A stretch of DNA of 64,000 bases from an uncultured Alphaproteobacteria bacterium. Lineage in GTDB: Bacteria; Pseudomonadota; Alphaproteobacteria; Caulobacterales; Caulobacteraceae. Below the pieces are notes generated by a model. The model had not been told where the DNA came from. It did no database searches and saw only the letters and a list, made by a program, of their open reading frames with translations. Shown in pieces: positions 19,146-28,963 of the stretch. Within the stretch, counting starts at the first letter, position 1. Each line of letters starts with the position of its first letter. Location of the stretch: positions 1 through 64,000 of the forward strand of contig CAIVVM010000036.1 in the NCBI GenBank assembly GCA_903909375.1. Direction: 5' to 3'. The translations under genes and the position numbers were made by a program.

Positions 19146-19643
19146 CTACAGACGCAGCATGGAAAGTTCGCCGTCAAAGCCGGAAAGTCGCCAGCGTCCG
19201 TCCTGGGCCTGGGTGAAGGACATCAGGCAGGGTCCGGTCTTCTCCCTGACCGCACAGACCCGTCCGTCCGGCAGTCGGCGCAGCGTTGCGGAGATAGCAA
19301 GCGGGCCCGGGATCCGGGTGTCGGATCGATATCCATAGTAACTGGCGACCGCACGGAACACTTGGGGTTTGATCAGGGCGTCCCCCGCCAGGCTGGCGAT
19401 GCCGGGGCCCAGCAGAGCGGCCAGGGCGGCGGCGCGAGAATCGGCCCGGCCCGCTTCTGCCAGCAGACGGGCCTGAATCTCCTGTTTCAATGCCCGGCGA
19501 TCAACCAGGGCGTCAAACGTTGGCCGGTCATTATCGCGGATGGCGATGAGCAGCGCGTGCACATCTCCCGCCGCATCCAGCTTCGGCACGGTGGCGCAGG
19601 CCGACAGGGTCAGGGCGGCGACGGCGATCAGCAGCAGGCGCAT
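19146..19643 (-). CDS. Small lipoprotein, DUF2939-like
   Basis: 165 residues starting MRLLLIAVAALTLSACATVPK, a lipoprotein signal with lipobox LSAC (Cys16). The body (ALLIAIRDNDRPTFDALVDRRALKQEIQARLLAEAG) resembles DUF2939 proteins: a conserved helix pair followed by a small C-terminal beta unit, here with a CAVREKTGPCLMSF segment holding two Cys. DUF2939 function is unknown. Between the cytochrome c and dienelactone hydrolase genes, same strand. Confidence 0.75.
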   Translation of the reverse strand: MRLLLIAVAALTLSACATVPKLDAAGDVHALLIAIRDNDRPTFDALVDRRALKQEIQARLLAEAGRADSRAAALAALLGPGIASLAGDALIKPQVFRAVASYYGYRSDTRIPGPLAISATLRRLPDGRVCAVREKTGPCLMSFTQAQDGRWRLSGFDGELSMLRL

Positions 19644-19708
19644 GGCGGGACATCCTTGAGGGCGCGATCCCGGTTCTATCGCCAGACGGTGGCGGGATCA
19701 CGGCGCCT

Positions 19709-20107
19709 CTAATGCGCCAGCAGGGCCTTGGGTTTCGCCACAGCCTGGGCCTTGACGCGCGCCTGGCTGACCTGCGCCGTCGTCACAGCTGAAGCCTTGT
19801 TGCCCCAGGACGCACGGATATAGGTGAGCACCATCGCCATCTGGGCGTCGGTCAGGTCGCTCTTGAAAGCCGGCATCCCACCGCGTCCATTCAGAACGGT
19901 GGCCACCAGCACAGGCAGCGGACCCGTCACCAGCTTGCCGCCGGTCAATGCCGGGAAAGCGCCCTTGATGCCAGCCCCGGTGCGCTGATGACAGGCCGCG
20001 CAGTTGTCATTGTAGAGGCTCTGGCCCGTCTCGGCCGCCATCGCCCGGGGCGCCAGCGCGAACAACACCGCCGCCGTCAGAACCGTTTTACGCACGCTCC
20101 ACCTCAC
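19709..20107 (-). CDS. Periplasmic class I cytochrome c, partner of the adjacent amine oxidase
   Basis: 132 residues from a GTG start (MRWSVRKTVLTAAVLFALAPRAMA). A Sec signal is followed by a single haem-c site CAACH at about 36-40. The axial Met candidate is in GRGGMPAFKSDLTDAQM, giving a monohaem class I cytochrome, followed by a C-terminal Ala/Lys/Val-rich tail. GTG is chosen because it overlaps the amine oxidase stop as GTGA, and a signal peptide follows directly. The coupling implies an electron acceptor for that flavoprotein, as with the CycN cytochrome of nicotine oxidoreductase NicA2. Confidence 0.88.
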   Translation of the reverse strand: MRWSVRKTVLTAAVLFALAPRAMAAETGQSLYNDNCAACHQRTGAGIKGAFPALTGGKLVTGPLPVLVATVLNGRGGMPAFKSDLTDAQMAMVLTYIRASWGNKASAVTTAQVSQARVKAQAVAKPKALLAH

Positions 20108-21711
20108 GCCTGCTGAACCCTCTGATGCAGTTTCGCCATCTGCTGCCAGGCGCTCTCGATGGCGCCGGCCTGCCACCCCGTCAGATACGACAGGTGTTCG
20201 CCGGACAAATAGATGCGTCCATCGGGCTCACACAGAACCGGATAGGCAGCTTTGCGGCTCTCGTCGCTCCATTCAGCCCAGCCACCCAGACTGTGAGGAT
20301 CCAGGTGCCAGGACTTGGAGAACGCCTTCTCGAAGTTCTCCGCATACTCCGGGAAAATCTTCTGGCCCTGGGCGACGGCGAATTTCGCCCGCTCCTCCGG
20401 CGGCAGAGCGCTGATCTTCGCGGCTTCACCGCCGAAGGAATAGTAGCCCAGCAGGACACCCTTCTGACTGTGCCAGCCCGTCGACGGCAGTGAGATGGTG
20501 CCGATGCCGGGAATGTCGTTGTAGACATGGCCGCCGTAGATCCAGTGCTTCTCCTCCCAGAAGCGGGTTTTCATCTGCAGGCCGATCTTGTTCACGGGCG
20601 CATAGGCGACGTTGCCCATGGCCTCAAGGAACGGCTTGGAGACGTCCATCTTGATGTTCTTCAGAACCGACAGCGGGATGGTGCAGATGATGTAGTCGCC
20701 GGATGCCTCGGCCTTCTTGCCCGCACCGTCGGTGTAGGAGACCTTCACGCCCTTGGCGGTCTGCTGGATGCGGTCAACCAGCGCATTATACTGGATCACG
20801 CCGTCAGGGATGTTCTTGAGGAAGCCCCTGGGGATCATGTCCATGCCGCCCACTGGCTCCAGCATGGTGCGCTGCTGCTCCCAGCCCGCAACAGAGTTCA
20901 GCACTATCCAGGCCCTGGAACTCATCACATCGGCGAAGGCGAACGGCTCGGTTTCCTTGCCAGGCCCCGGGCTCACCCCGGCGCCGGGCAAGATCTCAAA
21001 TCCGCGACCGTCGGCGCCCTTGTACGACAGGTCAGCCCGCTGAAGGCGCCCTTCGTTCACCAGATAGTCGATGAAGGTCTGCCGGTCGGTGGGCGACAGC
21101 AGGGCGTCGAGGTCGCCCTTGGACGCCACCTTGGCCATCAGCTCGGCGGTGTAACCCCGCGCGTCGGCGGCGATCTGGCCCTTGCGGATCGGCTTGCCGG
21201 CGAGCGGTCCATTGCCTTTCTCGAAATAGACGTAGGCCGCGTCATTATCGTTGTTGAACAGTTCCAGCTGGACGCCGAACTTCCGGACATAATGCAGCGT
21301 CGACTGGTGGTGATAGGGGATCCGCCATGGGCCGACGTTGATGTACTGACCGTCATCGAAGTCGCATTCCTGGCGGTTGCCCATCAGGTCGGTGTCGACA
21401 AAGCCGCGCCGGGCTGCCTGGACACGCCCACCGGCAACAGCTCGCGCTTCCAGCACCTGCACCTGGTAGCCGGCCTTGCCCAGCTCATAGGCTGCCGTCA
21501 GGCCAGCCAGGCCTGCGCCCAGAATGATGACTTTGGTGTTCTTTGCGCCACCCGAGAGGCTGGGCGGCGCAGTCGCGGCCGACGCAAAGCCGAACCCGAG
21601 GGCGTCCATACCCGCCATCGCCAGAGAGACGCCGCCGACGGCCGCGAGTTGTTCAAAGAACCGCCGACGGGTCAGCGGCGACCTTGATCCCGGTCCCATC
21701 TCTTCCAGCAT
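20104..21711 (-). CDS. Tat-exported FAD-dependent amine oxidase/dehydrogenase
   Basis: 535 residues from MLEEMGPGSRSPLTRRRFFEQL. The twin-arginine motif TRRRFFE is followed by a hydrophobic stretch ending FASA, so it is probably exported folded with FAD. The ADP-binding beta-alpha-beta VIILGAGLAGLTAAYELGKAG and the GGR motif (EARAVAGGR) place it in the flavin amine oxidase (monoamine oxidase/L-amino-acid oxidase) family. The C-terminus EPDGRIYLSGEHLSYLTGWQAGAIES is the FAD-contacting motif. Start at 21711 has AGAGGGG at good spacing; the ATG at 21717 is too close. Its substrate is not evident. It is followed by, and overlaps, the cytochrome c gene. Confidence 0.9.
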   Translation of the reverse strand: MLEEMGPGSRSPLTRRRFFEQLAAVGGVSLAMAGMDALGFGFASAATAPPSLSGGAKNTKVIILGAGLAGLTAAYELGKAGYQVQVLEARAVAGGRVQAARRGFVDTDLMGNRQECDFDDGQYINVGPWRIPYHHQSTLHYVRKFGVQLELFNNDNDAAYVYFEKGNGPLAGKPIRKGQIAADARGYTAELMAKVASKGDLDALLSPTDRQTFIDYLVNEGRLQRADLSYKGADGRGFEILPGAGVSPGPGKETEPFAFADVMSSRAWIVLNSVAGWEQQRTMLEPVGGMDMIPRGFLKNIPDGVIQYNALVDRIQQTAKGVKVSYTDGAGKKAEASGDYIICTIPLSVLKNIKMDVSKPFLEAMGNVAYAPVNKIGLQMKTRFWEEKHWIYGGHVYNDIPGIGTISLPSTGWHSQKGVLLGYYSFGGEAAKISALPPEERAKFAVAQGQKIFPEYAENFEKAFSKSWHLDPHSLGGWAEWSDESRKAAYPVLCEPDGRIYLSGEHLSYLTGWQAGAIESAWQQMAKLHQRVQQA

Positions 21712-21860
21712 TGTCATCCCCTCTTGGTGTGCTCCGGTTTCTACACACCAACCCGCTTCGGCAATGGATGGCGGCACGCTGCGGCAGCCTCACGCCCCGG
21801 CGCCGCCCTCTTGGGCGCCGGTGGGTCTTTACTGGGCGAATGATGATGCAGACATGCAAA

Positions 21861-21888
21861 GGGCGCGGAACCCTGCGGTCCCGCGCCC
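21861..21888 (-). terminator. Terminator hairpin downstream of infB
   Basis: Minus-strand reading: GGGCGCGG ... CCGCGCCC, extended by GACC/GGTT with a mismatch, then TTTGC. It ends the nusA-infB transcript and separates it from the amine oxidase gene. A second GC palindrome (CCGGCGCC ... GGCGCCGG) lies at about 21797-21822. Confidence 0.65.
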
Positions 21889-21913
21889 CCGACGATTGTC
21901 ACGAAACAGCAGA

Positions 21914-24900
21914 TCAGAGCGTGCGGCGAACTTCCTCAAGGGTGAAGCACTCGATGGTGTCGCCGGCCTTGATGTCCTGGAAGCCCTGGAACGCCATGCC
22001 GCATTCCTGGCCCGAGGGCACCTCATTGACCTCATCCTTGAAGCGCTTGAGCGTTTGCAGGGTGCCCAGTTCCAGCACAACAATGTCGGCCCGGATGATC
22101 CGGACGCGCGCGCCCTTGCGGACCACGCCCTCGGAAACCCGGCACCCGGCCACACGACCGATTTTCGAGATGTCGAAGGCCTGAAGCACCTCGGCGTTAC
22201 CCAGGAAGGTTTCGCGCTGGATTGGCGCCAGCATGCCCGAGAGCACGCCCTTCATGTCGTCAATCAGGTCGTAGATGATCGAGTAATAGCGAATCTCGAC
22301 GCCTTCGCGTTCGGCCAGCACCTGCGCCTGTTTCGAGGCGCGGACATTGAAGCCCAGGATTGGCGAGCCTGCGCCCTTGGCCAGCATCACGTCGCTTTCG
22401 CTGATGGCGCCCGCACCCGACAGGATGATCCGCGCACGGACCTCCTCGTGCGCCAGCTTGTCCAGCGAGCCAACGATGGCTTCCGCCGAGCCCTGCACGT
22501 CAGCCTTGATGATCACCGGAAGTTCAGAGACCTTCTTGTCCGCCAGCTTGGCCATCATGTCCGCCAGACTTGCGCCCTGGATCGGGGAGCCGGCCTTCTC
22601 GCGCTTTAGGCGTGTGCGATAATCGGTGAGTTCGCGGGCTCGCGCTTCGTTCTCCACGACGGCGAAGGGTTCGCCCGGCGACGGCGTGCCGTCCATGCCC
22701 AGGATCTCCACCGGCACTGAGGGGCCAGCTTCCGAAAGCTGTTCGCCGCGCTCGTTCAGCAGGGCGCGAACCCGGCCAAACGTGTCGCCGGCCACGACGA
22801 TATCGCCGCGCTTCAGGGTGCCGCGCTTGACCAGCACGGTGGAAACCGCGCCACGTCCGCGATCCAGCTTGGCTTCGATCACCATGCCGTCGGCGGTGCG
22901 ATCGGGATTGGCCTTTAGGTCCAGAACCTCGGCCTGCAGCAGGATGGCCTCGATCAGGTCGTCCAGCCCCATCTTCTCCTTGGCGGAGACCTGGATCGCC
23001 TGGGTATCGCCGCCCAGGCTTTCCACCACGATCTCGTGCTGGAGCAGTTCGTTGATCACGCGCGTCGGATCAGCGCCGGGTTTGTCGATCTTGTTGATCG
23101 CCACGATGATCGGCGCACCGGCCGCCTTGGCGTGATTGATGGCCTCGACGGTCTGGGGCATGACACCGTCGTCGGCCGCCACCACCAGCACCACGATATC
23201 GGTCACATTCGCACCGCGCATCCGCATGGCGGAGAAGGCTGCGTGGCCGGGGGTATCGAGGAAGGTGACCGCCTGGCCGCCCTCCAGCCGCACCTGATAG
23301 GCGCCGATATGCTGGGTGATACCGCCGTGCTCTCCGGAGACCACGTCAGCCGAACGCAGGGCGTCAAGCAGCGAGGTCTTGCCGTGGTCGACGTGGCCCA
23401 TCACGGTGACGACCGGCGGGCGAGCCACCAGATAGTCATCTACGTCCTCGGCGCCGATGAAGCCTTCTTCGACGTCGGCTTCCGACACGCGCCGGACTGT
23501 ATGGCCAAACTCCGTAGCCACCAGTTCAGCCGTGTCATTGTCGATGACATCGTTGATCTTGAGCATCACGCCCTGGCGCATCAGGAACTTGATGATCTCG
23601 ACGCCGCGCGTGGCCATCCGGTTGGCTAGATCGCCCACCGTGATCACGTCGGGAATGATGACCTCGCGGGCCACACGGGCCTGCTCGACCGTACCGCCCT
23701 TACGCTTTTCGCGCTCACGTTCACGGGCGCGGCGCACCGACGCCAGCGAGCGCATCCGCTCGGCGCCCTCGGCGTCGCCAGCTACGGTCTGGATGGTCAG
23801 GCGGCCCTCGCGGCGCGTGGGCGCGCCCTTGGCGCGGCTCATGGCCTTGCCTGGACCCGCATCCCTGCGGCTGCGATCGTCTTCCTCGGGTCGACGGTCC
23901 AGGGCCGCGCCGCCGGGACGGGGGGCCTGACGTGCGGCGCGCTGGACTTCCGGCGTTGCAGGAGGCGCGGCCGGACCGGTTCTTGGACCGGCGGGACCAC
24001 GGGGACCGCCGGGGCCGCGCGGGCCGGCGCCAGGCGCCGGTCGTGGGGCCAGCGCAGAATAGCGCACAGTGTTTCCGCCGGCGGCGGCGTCCTGACGAGG
24101 CCCGCGATCGCCTTGCGGACGATCATTGCGCTGCGGCGGGCCGCGATCATCGCGCGGCGGACGATCATCGGTGCGCGGGGCCCGTTGATTGAACGAGGCG
24201 CCCTCGAAGCGTCCGGTCGTGGGCGGTCGATAGGTGGTGGTCGTCGGGCGGTCGTCACGACGCTCATGCGACGGCTGATAGGACCGTGTCTGACCCGGGA
24301 GAGCCGGCGCAGCTGGCGCACGCGGCGCCGGCGCAGACGCCACCGGAGCAGAAGCCGGGGTCGGGATCGCAGCGACGACCGGAGCCGGAGCGGCAGCGGG
24401 AGTTGGGGCGGGAGCAGGCGCGGGCGCAGCGGCTGCCGGGGGCGTTTCGGGCGCAGCGACAGGGGCTGGCTTGGGAGCAACAGCCTCGACCGGAGCAGGC
24501 GGCGGCGCAGCGGCCAGACGGGCGGCTTCAGCAGCGGCGCGGGCACGGGCTTCCTGCGCCTGACGATCCGCCTCCTGGCGGGCCTGCTGGGCGCGGGCGG
24601 CCTCGATCACGCGCTGGCGTGCGGCGCGCTCATCGGCGGACAGGCCATCACCGGGACCGGCGGGCCGCTGGGCCGGCGTCGGCGCGGGCTTCGGCGGCTC
24701 GAACACCCGGCGCTCGGCGTTAGACGGCGCGGCAAGGTTACCCGCCGGCGCACCGTGCGGACGCGCGCGCTTGGTCTCGACCACCACAGTTTTTGTTCGA
24801 CCATGGCTGAAGCTTTGCTTCACCGTGCCAGAACTGACCGATCCACCGACGCGCGGCTTGAGGGTCAGGGGCTGGCGTCCGCCGGGGCCGGCGTTGCGGT

Positions 24901-24922
24901 CGTTGTTGTTCTCGTCGCTCAT
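21914..24922 (-). CDS. infB: Translation initiation factor IF-2
   Basis: 1002 residues. GTPase that brings fMet-tRNA to the 30S subunit. About 470 N-terminal residues are low-complexity (Pro/Ala then Arg/Gly/Asp-rich, typical of alphaproteobacterial IF-2). The G domain starts at [19 protein letters not shown], with DTPGHAAF (switch II) and AINKIDKP. The C-terminal domains II-IV have [19 protein letters not shown] and end GYDTIECF-like [17 protein letters not shown]. Starts with a methionine followed by SDENNN. Downstream of the YlxR-type gene with an 81-base gap. Confidence 0.98.
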   Translation of the reverse strand: MSDENNNDRNAGPGGRQPLTLKPRVGGSVSSGTVKQSFSHGRTKTVVVETKRARPHGAPAGNLAAPSNAERRVFEPPKPAPTPAQRPAGPGDGLSADERAARQRVIEAARAQQARQEADRQAQEARARAAAEAARLAAAPPPAPVEAVAPKPAPVAAPETPPAAAAPAPAPAPTPAAAPAPVVAAIPTPASAPVASAPAPRAPAAPALPGQTRSYQPSHERRDDRPTTTTYRPPTTGRFEGASFNQRAPRTDDRPPRDDRGPPQRNDRPQGDRGPRQDAAAGGNTVRYSALAPRPAPGAGPRGPGGPRGPAGPRTGPAAPPATPEVQRAARQAPRPGGAALDRRPEEDDRSRRDAGPGKAMSRAKGAPTRREGRLTIQTVAGDAEGAERMRSLASVRRAREREREKRKGGTVEQARVAREVIIPDVITVGDLANRMATRGVEIIKFLMRQGVMLKINDVIDNDTAELVATEFGHTVRRVSEADVEEGFIGAEDVDDYLVARPPVVTVMGHVDHGKTSLLDALRSADVVSGEHGGITQHIGAYQVRLEGGQAVTFLDTPGHAAFSAMRMRGANVTDIVVLVVAADDGVMPQTVEAINHAKAAGAPIIVAINKIDKPGADPTRVINELLQHEIVVESLGGDTQAIQVSAKEKMGLDDLIEAILLQAEVLDLKANPDRTADGMVIEAKLDRGRGAVSTVLVKRGTLKRGDIVVAGDTFGRVRALLNERGEQLSEAGPSVPVEILGMDGTPSPGEPFAVVENEARARELTDYRTRLKREKAGSPIQGASLADMMAKLADKKVSELPVIIKADVQGSAEAIVGSLDKLAHEEVRARIILSGAGAISESDVMLAKGAGSPILGFNVRASKQAQVLAEREGVEIRYYSIIYDLIDDMKGVLSGMLAPIQRETFLGNAEVLQAFDISKIGRVAGCRVSEGVVRKGARVRIIRADIVVLELGTLQTLKRFKDEVNEVPSGQECGMAFQGFQDIKAGDTIECFTLEEVRRTL

Positions 24923-25003
24923 TCGCTCGCTTTACTCACCGGCCGGGCGGTCCCGACCATTCACGTATCGTCTCAGGTCACAAACGAGGATGGGCGGAAA
25001 GCC

Positions 25004-25669
25004 CTAGGGCTCCCGCTTCGCCTCGCCAGGCTCCTCGCGCCAATCCTCAGGAAGGAGCGGACTAAATCCTGCGAAACGTCGGACATCTTCAGTCCAGCGC
25101 CCGGAGGCTCGCCCCGCAAGGAAGGCGGTGTGTATCACATTCTCCAGCCCCAAGGCCAAACCCAATTCCTCGCAGCTGAAGACACCGAAGACATCGGGGC
25201 CCGGCGTCTGCCGGCGAACCAACGCCATCACCTTGCGTCGACCATCCGGCGCGCCGTCCGAGGCCTCGATCAGCCAGGAAGCTCTGCCTGAGGAAATGGC
25301 GGCGCAGGCCTTCTCGAATCCCGAGACCAGATCTCCCGACCGTCGCGCCAGTCCGAGCCCAGCCAGCAGCCGGCGACGCAACAGGGCAGCCACCTGATCG
25401 GCGAGGTCCCTTGGCGCCGTCACCTTCGCCTTGGCCGAACGCGCGAAGAGACCACGCCTGGCCGCCGTCTCGACAGACGTTCGGTCCGCAGCCACCCAGA
25501 TCCCGCGGCCCGGCAGCTTGCGCGCCAGATCCGGCACAGCGTGGCCGTCCGGGTCAGCGACGAACCGGATCAGCCGCGCTTCCGTCATCACCTCGCCCGA
25601 GACGATGTCGCGGCGCTCGCGCGATGCCTCGGCGAGGGTCTTAGCGGGCCTGGCGGCGGCGGGCTCCAT
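25004..25669 (-). CDS. YlxR/DUF448 RNA-binding protein with C-terminal L7Ae-like domain
   Basis: 221 residues. The N-terminal YlxR/DUF448 domain (about 15-90) has the typical RRDIVSGEV...LIRFVADPDG and LPGRGIWVAADR motifs. The second half (about 95-200) resembles the L7Ae/L30e/YlxQ-type fold seen fused in alphaproteobacterial proteins. YlxR proteins are encoded between nusA and infB in many bacteria and have been proposed to act in RNA metabolism or nucleoid-linked regulation. Follows nusA by 21 bases, so co-transcribed. Confidence 0.9.
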   Translation of the reverse strand: MEPAAARPAKTLAEASRERRDIVSGEVMTEARLIRFVADPDGHAVPDLARKLPGRGIWVAADRTSVETAARRGLFARSAKAKVTAPRDLADQVAALLRRRLLAGLGLARRSGDLVSGFEKACAAISSGRASWLIEASDGAPDGRRKVMALVRRQTPGPDVFGVFSCEELGLALGLENVIHTAFLAGRASGRWTEDVRRFAGFSPLLPEDWREEPGEAKREP

Positions 25670-25690
25670 GGCAGGTCACCTCACTCGACC

Positions 25691-27415
25691 TTAGGAGTCT
25701 TGCGGCTCGCCGACGGCTTCCGCCTCGGCGGCGGGCCCTTCGGCCGAGCCAAACACGTCTTCTGCGGTCAATTCAGCCTCACCTTCGACTTCTTCAGGCT
25801 CCGGCTCTTCCGGCGCTTCGATCCAGCCCATCACTACGCGGGCGCGCATGATCAGCAGTTCTGCGTCCTGCGGTTCCAGGGAGAAGGTCTCCAGGATGCC
25901 GGCCTGGCGCACCCGCTCGCCGTTCTTGCTTTCGAACCAACCACGCAGGTCGTCCGGCACCAGACCGGCCAGGTCCTCGACGCTCTTCACATCGCCGGCG
26001 CCCAGGGCCACGGCCATCGGCAGGGTGATGCCCTCGATGGCCAGAACGCCGTCCTCGACGCCCAGTTCCCTACGCTTGCTGTCCAGCTCGGCGGCTTCCT
26101 TTTCCAGATAATCCTGGGCCCGCGCCTGTATCTCGGCGCCGGTTTCCTCATCGAAGCCCTCGATGGAGGCCACTTCGGAAACGTCGACATAGGCCACGTC
26201 TTCCACTGTGGCGAAGCCTTCGGTGACCAGCAGCTGGGCGATAACCTCGTCCACGTCCAGGGCTTCCTGGAAGAGCTGGGTGCGCTCGGCGAACTCGCGC
26301 TGGCGGCGCTCGCTCTCCTGGGCCTCGGTCATGATATCGATCTGCCAGCCGGTCAGCTGGCTGGCGAGACGCACGTTCTGGCCACGACGGCCGATGGCCA
26401 GGGACAGTTGCTCATCCGGCACAACCACTTCGACGCGCTCATCTTCCTCGTCCATCACCACCTTGGAAACCTCGGCGGGGGCCAGGGCGTTCACGATGAA
26501 AGTGGCCTCGTCCTGGCTCCACTGGATGATGTCGATCTTTTCGCCCTGCAGTTCGGCCACCACCGCCTGCACGCGGCTGCCGCGCATGCCGACGCAGGCG
26601 CCGACGGGATCAATCGATGAATCGTTGGAGATCACCGCCATCTTGGCGCGGCTGCCCGGATCGCGGGCCACGGCGCGGATCTCGATGACGCCGTCGTAGA
26701 CCTCGGGCACTTCCTGGGCGAACAGCTTGGCCATGAAGCCGCCGTGGGCGCGGCTGAGCAGGATCTGCGGACCCTTGGTCTCGCGGCGGACGTCATAGAT
26801 GTAGCAACGCACCCGGTCGCCGATATTGAAGTTCTCGCGCGGTATCGACTGGTCGCGGCGCATGATGCCCTCGCCCCGGCCCAGGTCGACCACGACGTTG
26901 CCGTACTCGACGCGCTTGACGGCGCCGCTGACGATCTCGCCGACGCGGTCCTTGTATTCCTCGAACTGGCGCTCGCGCTCGGCGTCGCGGACCTTGCCCA
27001 TCACCACCTGGCGGGCCATCTGGGTCTGCACCCGGCCAAACTCGAAGGGCGGCAGGATTTCGTCGTAGGTGTCGCCGATCTTGGCGGTCTTCTCGCGGCG
27101 CAGCGCGTCGGCCAGGCGCATGATGCCGGGCGGCTCCTCGAAGGGCAGCTCGGCGCCGTCATCATCCACGCCGCCGCCGAACACCGCGTCGTCGGCCACC
27201 ACGGTGATCACCCGCTTGATGGTGGTCTCGCCGGTCTTGGGATCGATGTGAACCCGGATGTCGTGCTCGGCGCCATAGCGCGAGCGGGCGCCCTTCTGGA
27301 TCGCTTCCTCGATCGCCTCGATGACGATTTCCTTGTCGATCGATTTCTCGCGGGCCACGGCCTCGGCGATCTGCAGGAGTTCAAGCCGGTTGGCGGAGAT
27401 GCCGGTGAGGCTCAT
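25691..27415 (-). CDS. nusA: Transcription termination/antitermination factor NusA
   Basis: 574 residues. Binds RNA polymerase near the RNA exit channel and modulates pausing, termination and antitermination. Domains in order: N-terminal domain ([25 protein letters not shown]), S1 domain (about 135-200), KH1/KH2 ([30 protein letters not shown]), then an acidic C-terminal pair of repeats with two helix-hairpin-helix-like segments ([13 protein letters not shown]). The tail is strongly acidic. Second gene of the rimP-nusA-ylxR-infB operon; 12 bases downstream of rimP. Confidence 0.98.
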   Translation of the reverse strand: MSLTGISANRLELLQIAEAVAREKSIDKEIVIEAIEEAIQKGARSRYGAEHDIRVHIDPKTGETTIKRVITVVADDAVFGGGVDDDGAELPFEEPPGIMRLADALRREKTAKIGDTYDEILPPFEFGRVQTQMARQVVMGKVRDAERERQFEEYKDRVGEIVSGAVKRVEYGNVVVDLGRGEGIMRRDQSIPRENFNIGDRVRCYIYDVRRETKGPQILLSRAHGGFMAKLFAQEVPEVYDGVIEIRAVARDPGSRAKMAVISNDSSIDPVGACVGMRGSRVQAVVAELQGEKIDIIQWSQDEATFIVNALAPAEVSKVVMDEEDERVEVVVPDEQLSLAIGRRGQNVRLASQLTGWQIDIMTEAQESERRQREFAERTQLFQEALDVDEVIAQLLVTEGFATVEDVAYVDVSEVASIEGFDEETGAEIQARAQDYLEKEAAELDSKRRELGVEDGVLAIEGITLPMAVALGAGDVKSVEDLAGLVPDDLRGWFESKNGERVRQAGILETFSLEPQDAELLIMRARVVMGWIEAPEEPEPEEVEGEAELTAEDVFGSAEGPAAEAEAVGEPQDS

Positions 27416-27427
27416 GGGATTTCCTTC

Positions 27428-27988
27428 TTACTCGGTCGTCTGTTGTTGTTCGGACATCTGGCCTTCGGCAGCCAGGCGGGCCGCGCGAATGTCGGCGCCC
27501 CGCTTCATCAATGCGTCGGTCAGGACCAGCTTGGCCTCGACGATCCAGGCGAAGGGGACCAGCACGGTCTCGTCTTCGCCCTCAAGGTCCAGCGCCACCT
27601 GATCGCCTTCAATGCCGGCCAGATCGCCACGAAAGCGTTTGCGGCCCTCGGCCAGGCGATCCAGCTCGATCTTCGCCTCGTGGCCCTCGAAGGTGGCGAA
27701 ATCGGCCAGCCGGGTCAGCGGCCGGTCTACGCCGGGCGACGAGACCTCCAGTGTGTATTCGCCGCTGATCGGATCAGCTGCGTCCATGATCTCGGAAATC
27801 GCCCGCGACAGCCGCGCACAGTCCTCCACCACCATGTCGCCATCCGACTGCCGCTCGGCCATGATCTGCAACCGGCGCGTCTCGGCGCCGCCCATCAGGC
27901 GCAGGCGCACGATGGCGTAACCGGCTGCCTCGGCCACGGGGTCGAGCAGCTCCAGCAGGTTCAGATCTTCAGCGGTCTTCCCACGCAC
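27428..27988 (-). CDS. rimP: Ribosome maturation factor RimP
   Basis: About 186 residues from a GTG start ([24 protein letters not shown]). Needed for 30S maturation. The N-terminal alpha/beta domain has [19 protein letters not shown] and the [19 protein letters not shown] segment. The [17 protein letters not shown] signature is unmistakable, and the C-terminal SH3-like domain ends at about 165. Start: GTG at 27988 is preceded by GGAGG 11 bases up; a TTG at 28009 lacks a ribosome site. A terminator-like hairpin stands in the leader. Confidence 0.93.
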   Translation of the reverse strand: MRGKTAEDLNLLELLDPVAEAAGYAIVRLRLMGGAETRRLQIMAERQSDGDMVVEDCARLSRAISEIMDAADPISGEYTLEVSSPGVDRPLTRLADFATFEGHEAKIELDRLAEGRKRFRGDLAGIEGDQVALDLEGEDETVLVPFAWIVEAKLVLTDALMKRGADIRAARLAAEGQMSEQQQTTE

Positions 27989-28007
27989 GGGAACCCAAGC
28001 CTCCGGC

Positions 28008-28042
28008 AAAGAAAAGAGCGGCCGGGCCGGAGCCCGCCGCTC
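28008..28042 (-). terminator. Terminator-like hairpin in the leader upstream of rimP (possible attenuator)
   Basis: Minus-strand GAGCGGCGGGC-tccg-GCCCGGCCGCTC is a stable stem with one bulge, immediately followed by TTTTCTTT. It has all intrinsic-terminator features, yet lies between a strong promoter and the rimP start. It therefore probably acts as a leader attenuator or produces a short leader RNA. Confidence 0.75.
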
Positions 28043-28080
28043 GTAGGCGCCATACAGCGCAAACGGACGATGTTGAGAGG

Positions 28081-28109
28081 TTTATAGCGGGCGAATGCGG
28101 GTTTGTCAG
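28081..28109 (-). promoter_or_regulatory. Sigma70-type promoter for the rimP-nusA-infB operon
   Basis: Minus strand: -35 CTGACA (28109-28104), exactly 17-base spacer, -10 TATAAA (28086-28081). The transcript would start near 28075 and run about 85 bases before the rimP GTG, through the leader hairpin. Confidence 0.75.
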
Positions 28110-28177
28110 CCCCTATGGATCAGCCGACCTGAAGGATGCTGGCGCGTGGGCCTGAGCTGACAGCGCGCCGTCGTGCT

Positions 28178-28831
28178 TCAGGTCCCCCGTTCGGCCACGC
28201 CCAGCGCGATCTCGTGGTTCAGCGCCCTGATCGCAGCCGCCGGGCCGTCGGCATAGGCCCAGACCCCCGCCGACATTGCGGCGAAGTCGGCGCCGGCGCG
28301 GGCGATGCTGCGGACAGTCTCCACCGTGATCCCGCCGATGGCCACGCAGGGGATCACCATGTCGGCCTGCCAGCCGGCCAACAGATCCAGGTCGGCGCGG
28401 GTGGGGGCATCCTTGGTGGTGGTCGGGAAGAACGCGCCGAAGGCCACGTAGTCGGCGCCGCCCTCGGCAGCCTCCATGGCCAGGTGCAGGCTGTCGTGGC
28501 AGGTGACGCCGATCATGGCCTCCGCGCCCATGATCCTCCGGGCCTCGGCGAGGCTGGCGTCCGTCTGGCCCACATGTACGCCGTCGCAGCCCATGCGGAC
28601 GGCGAGGTCGGGGCGGTCGTTGAGGATGACGGCGACGCCCCGGGCCTGGGCGATGGGCATCAACGCATCCACCGCGGCGCAGACGATCTCGTCGGCCACG
28701 TCCTTCAGGCGGATCTGCAGAGCGGCCACGTCGCCGGCGTCCAGCGTTTGCGCCAGGGTGTGTCCGAACGCGGCCAGATCGTCGAGGCGCGGCGGGGTGA
28801 TCAGGTAGAGGCGACAGAGGGGCAAGACCAT
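28178..28831 (-). CDS. thiE: Thiamine phosphate synthase
   Basis: 217 residues from [18 protein letters not shown]. Joins the pyrimidine and thiazole moieties to give thiamine phosphate. Visible are [58 protein letters not shown] and AIGGI, all usual ThiE phosphate/pyrophosphate-binding blocks. RLK replaces the commoner QxRxK pattern only slightly. Start at 28831 has GAAGGGG; more upstream ATGs would run into the bfd regulatory region. Alone here, without other thi genes. Confidence 0.93.
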   Translation of the reverse strand: MVLPLCRLYLITPPRLDDLAAFGHTLAQTLDAGDVAALQIRLKDVADEIVCAAVDALMPIAQARGVAVILNDRPDLAVRMGCDGVHVGQTDASLAEARRIMGAEAMIGVTCHDSLHLAMEAAEGGADYVAFGAFFPTTTKDAPTRADLDLLAGWQADMVIPCVAIGGITVETVRSIARAGADFAAMSAGVWAYADGPAAAIRALNHEIALGVAERGT

Positions 28832-28901
28832 GGCCCCTTCATACACAGACATGAGCCCGGAGGCAGGGGTCTGGCGACGTTCTTGCGGCAAGATGAGAAT
28901 G

Positions 28902-28931
28902 ACTTGCAAACGCGTTCGCAAGTGTCTATAT
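28902..28931 (+). promoter_or_regulatory. Palindromic operator and promoter upstream of bfd (candidate iron-regulator site)
   Basis: ACTTGCAAACGCGTTCGCAAGT at 28902-28923 is a 22-bp palindrome with one mismatched pair. A TATATT (28926-28931) resembling a -10 follows at once. The first half, ACTTGCAAAC, recurs exactly at 29185-29194 ahead of bfr. A site overlapping a promoter of iron genes suggests Fur, Irr or RirA control (inference). Confidence 0.5.
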
Positions 28932-28963
28932 TTGCACCGTCAGCCAGGAGCGATCCGCGCGCC

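Noticed and set aside
27940-28060. Leader peptide upstream of rimP read from ATGGCGCCTACG
   Set aside because: No ribosome-binding site and no run of regulatory codons; the hairpin and T-run are the supported feature.
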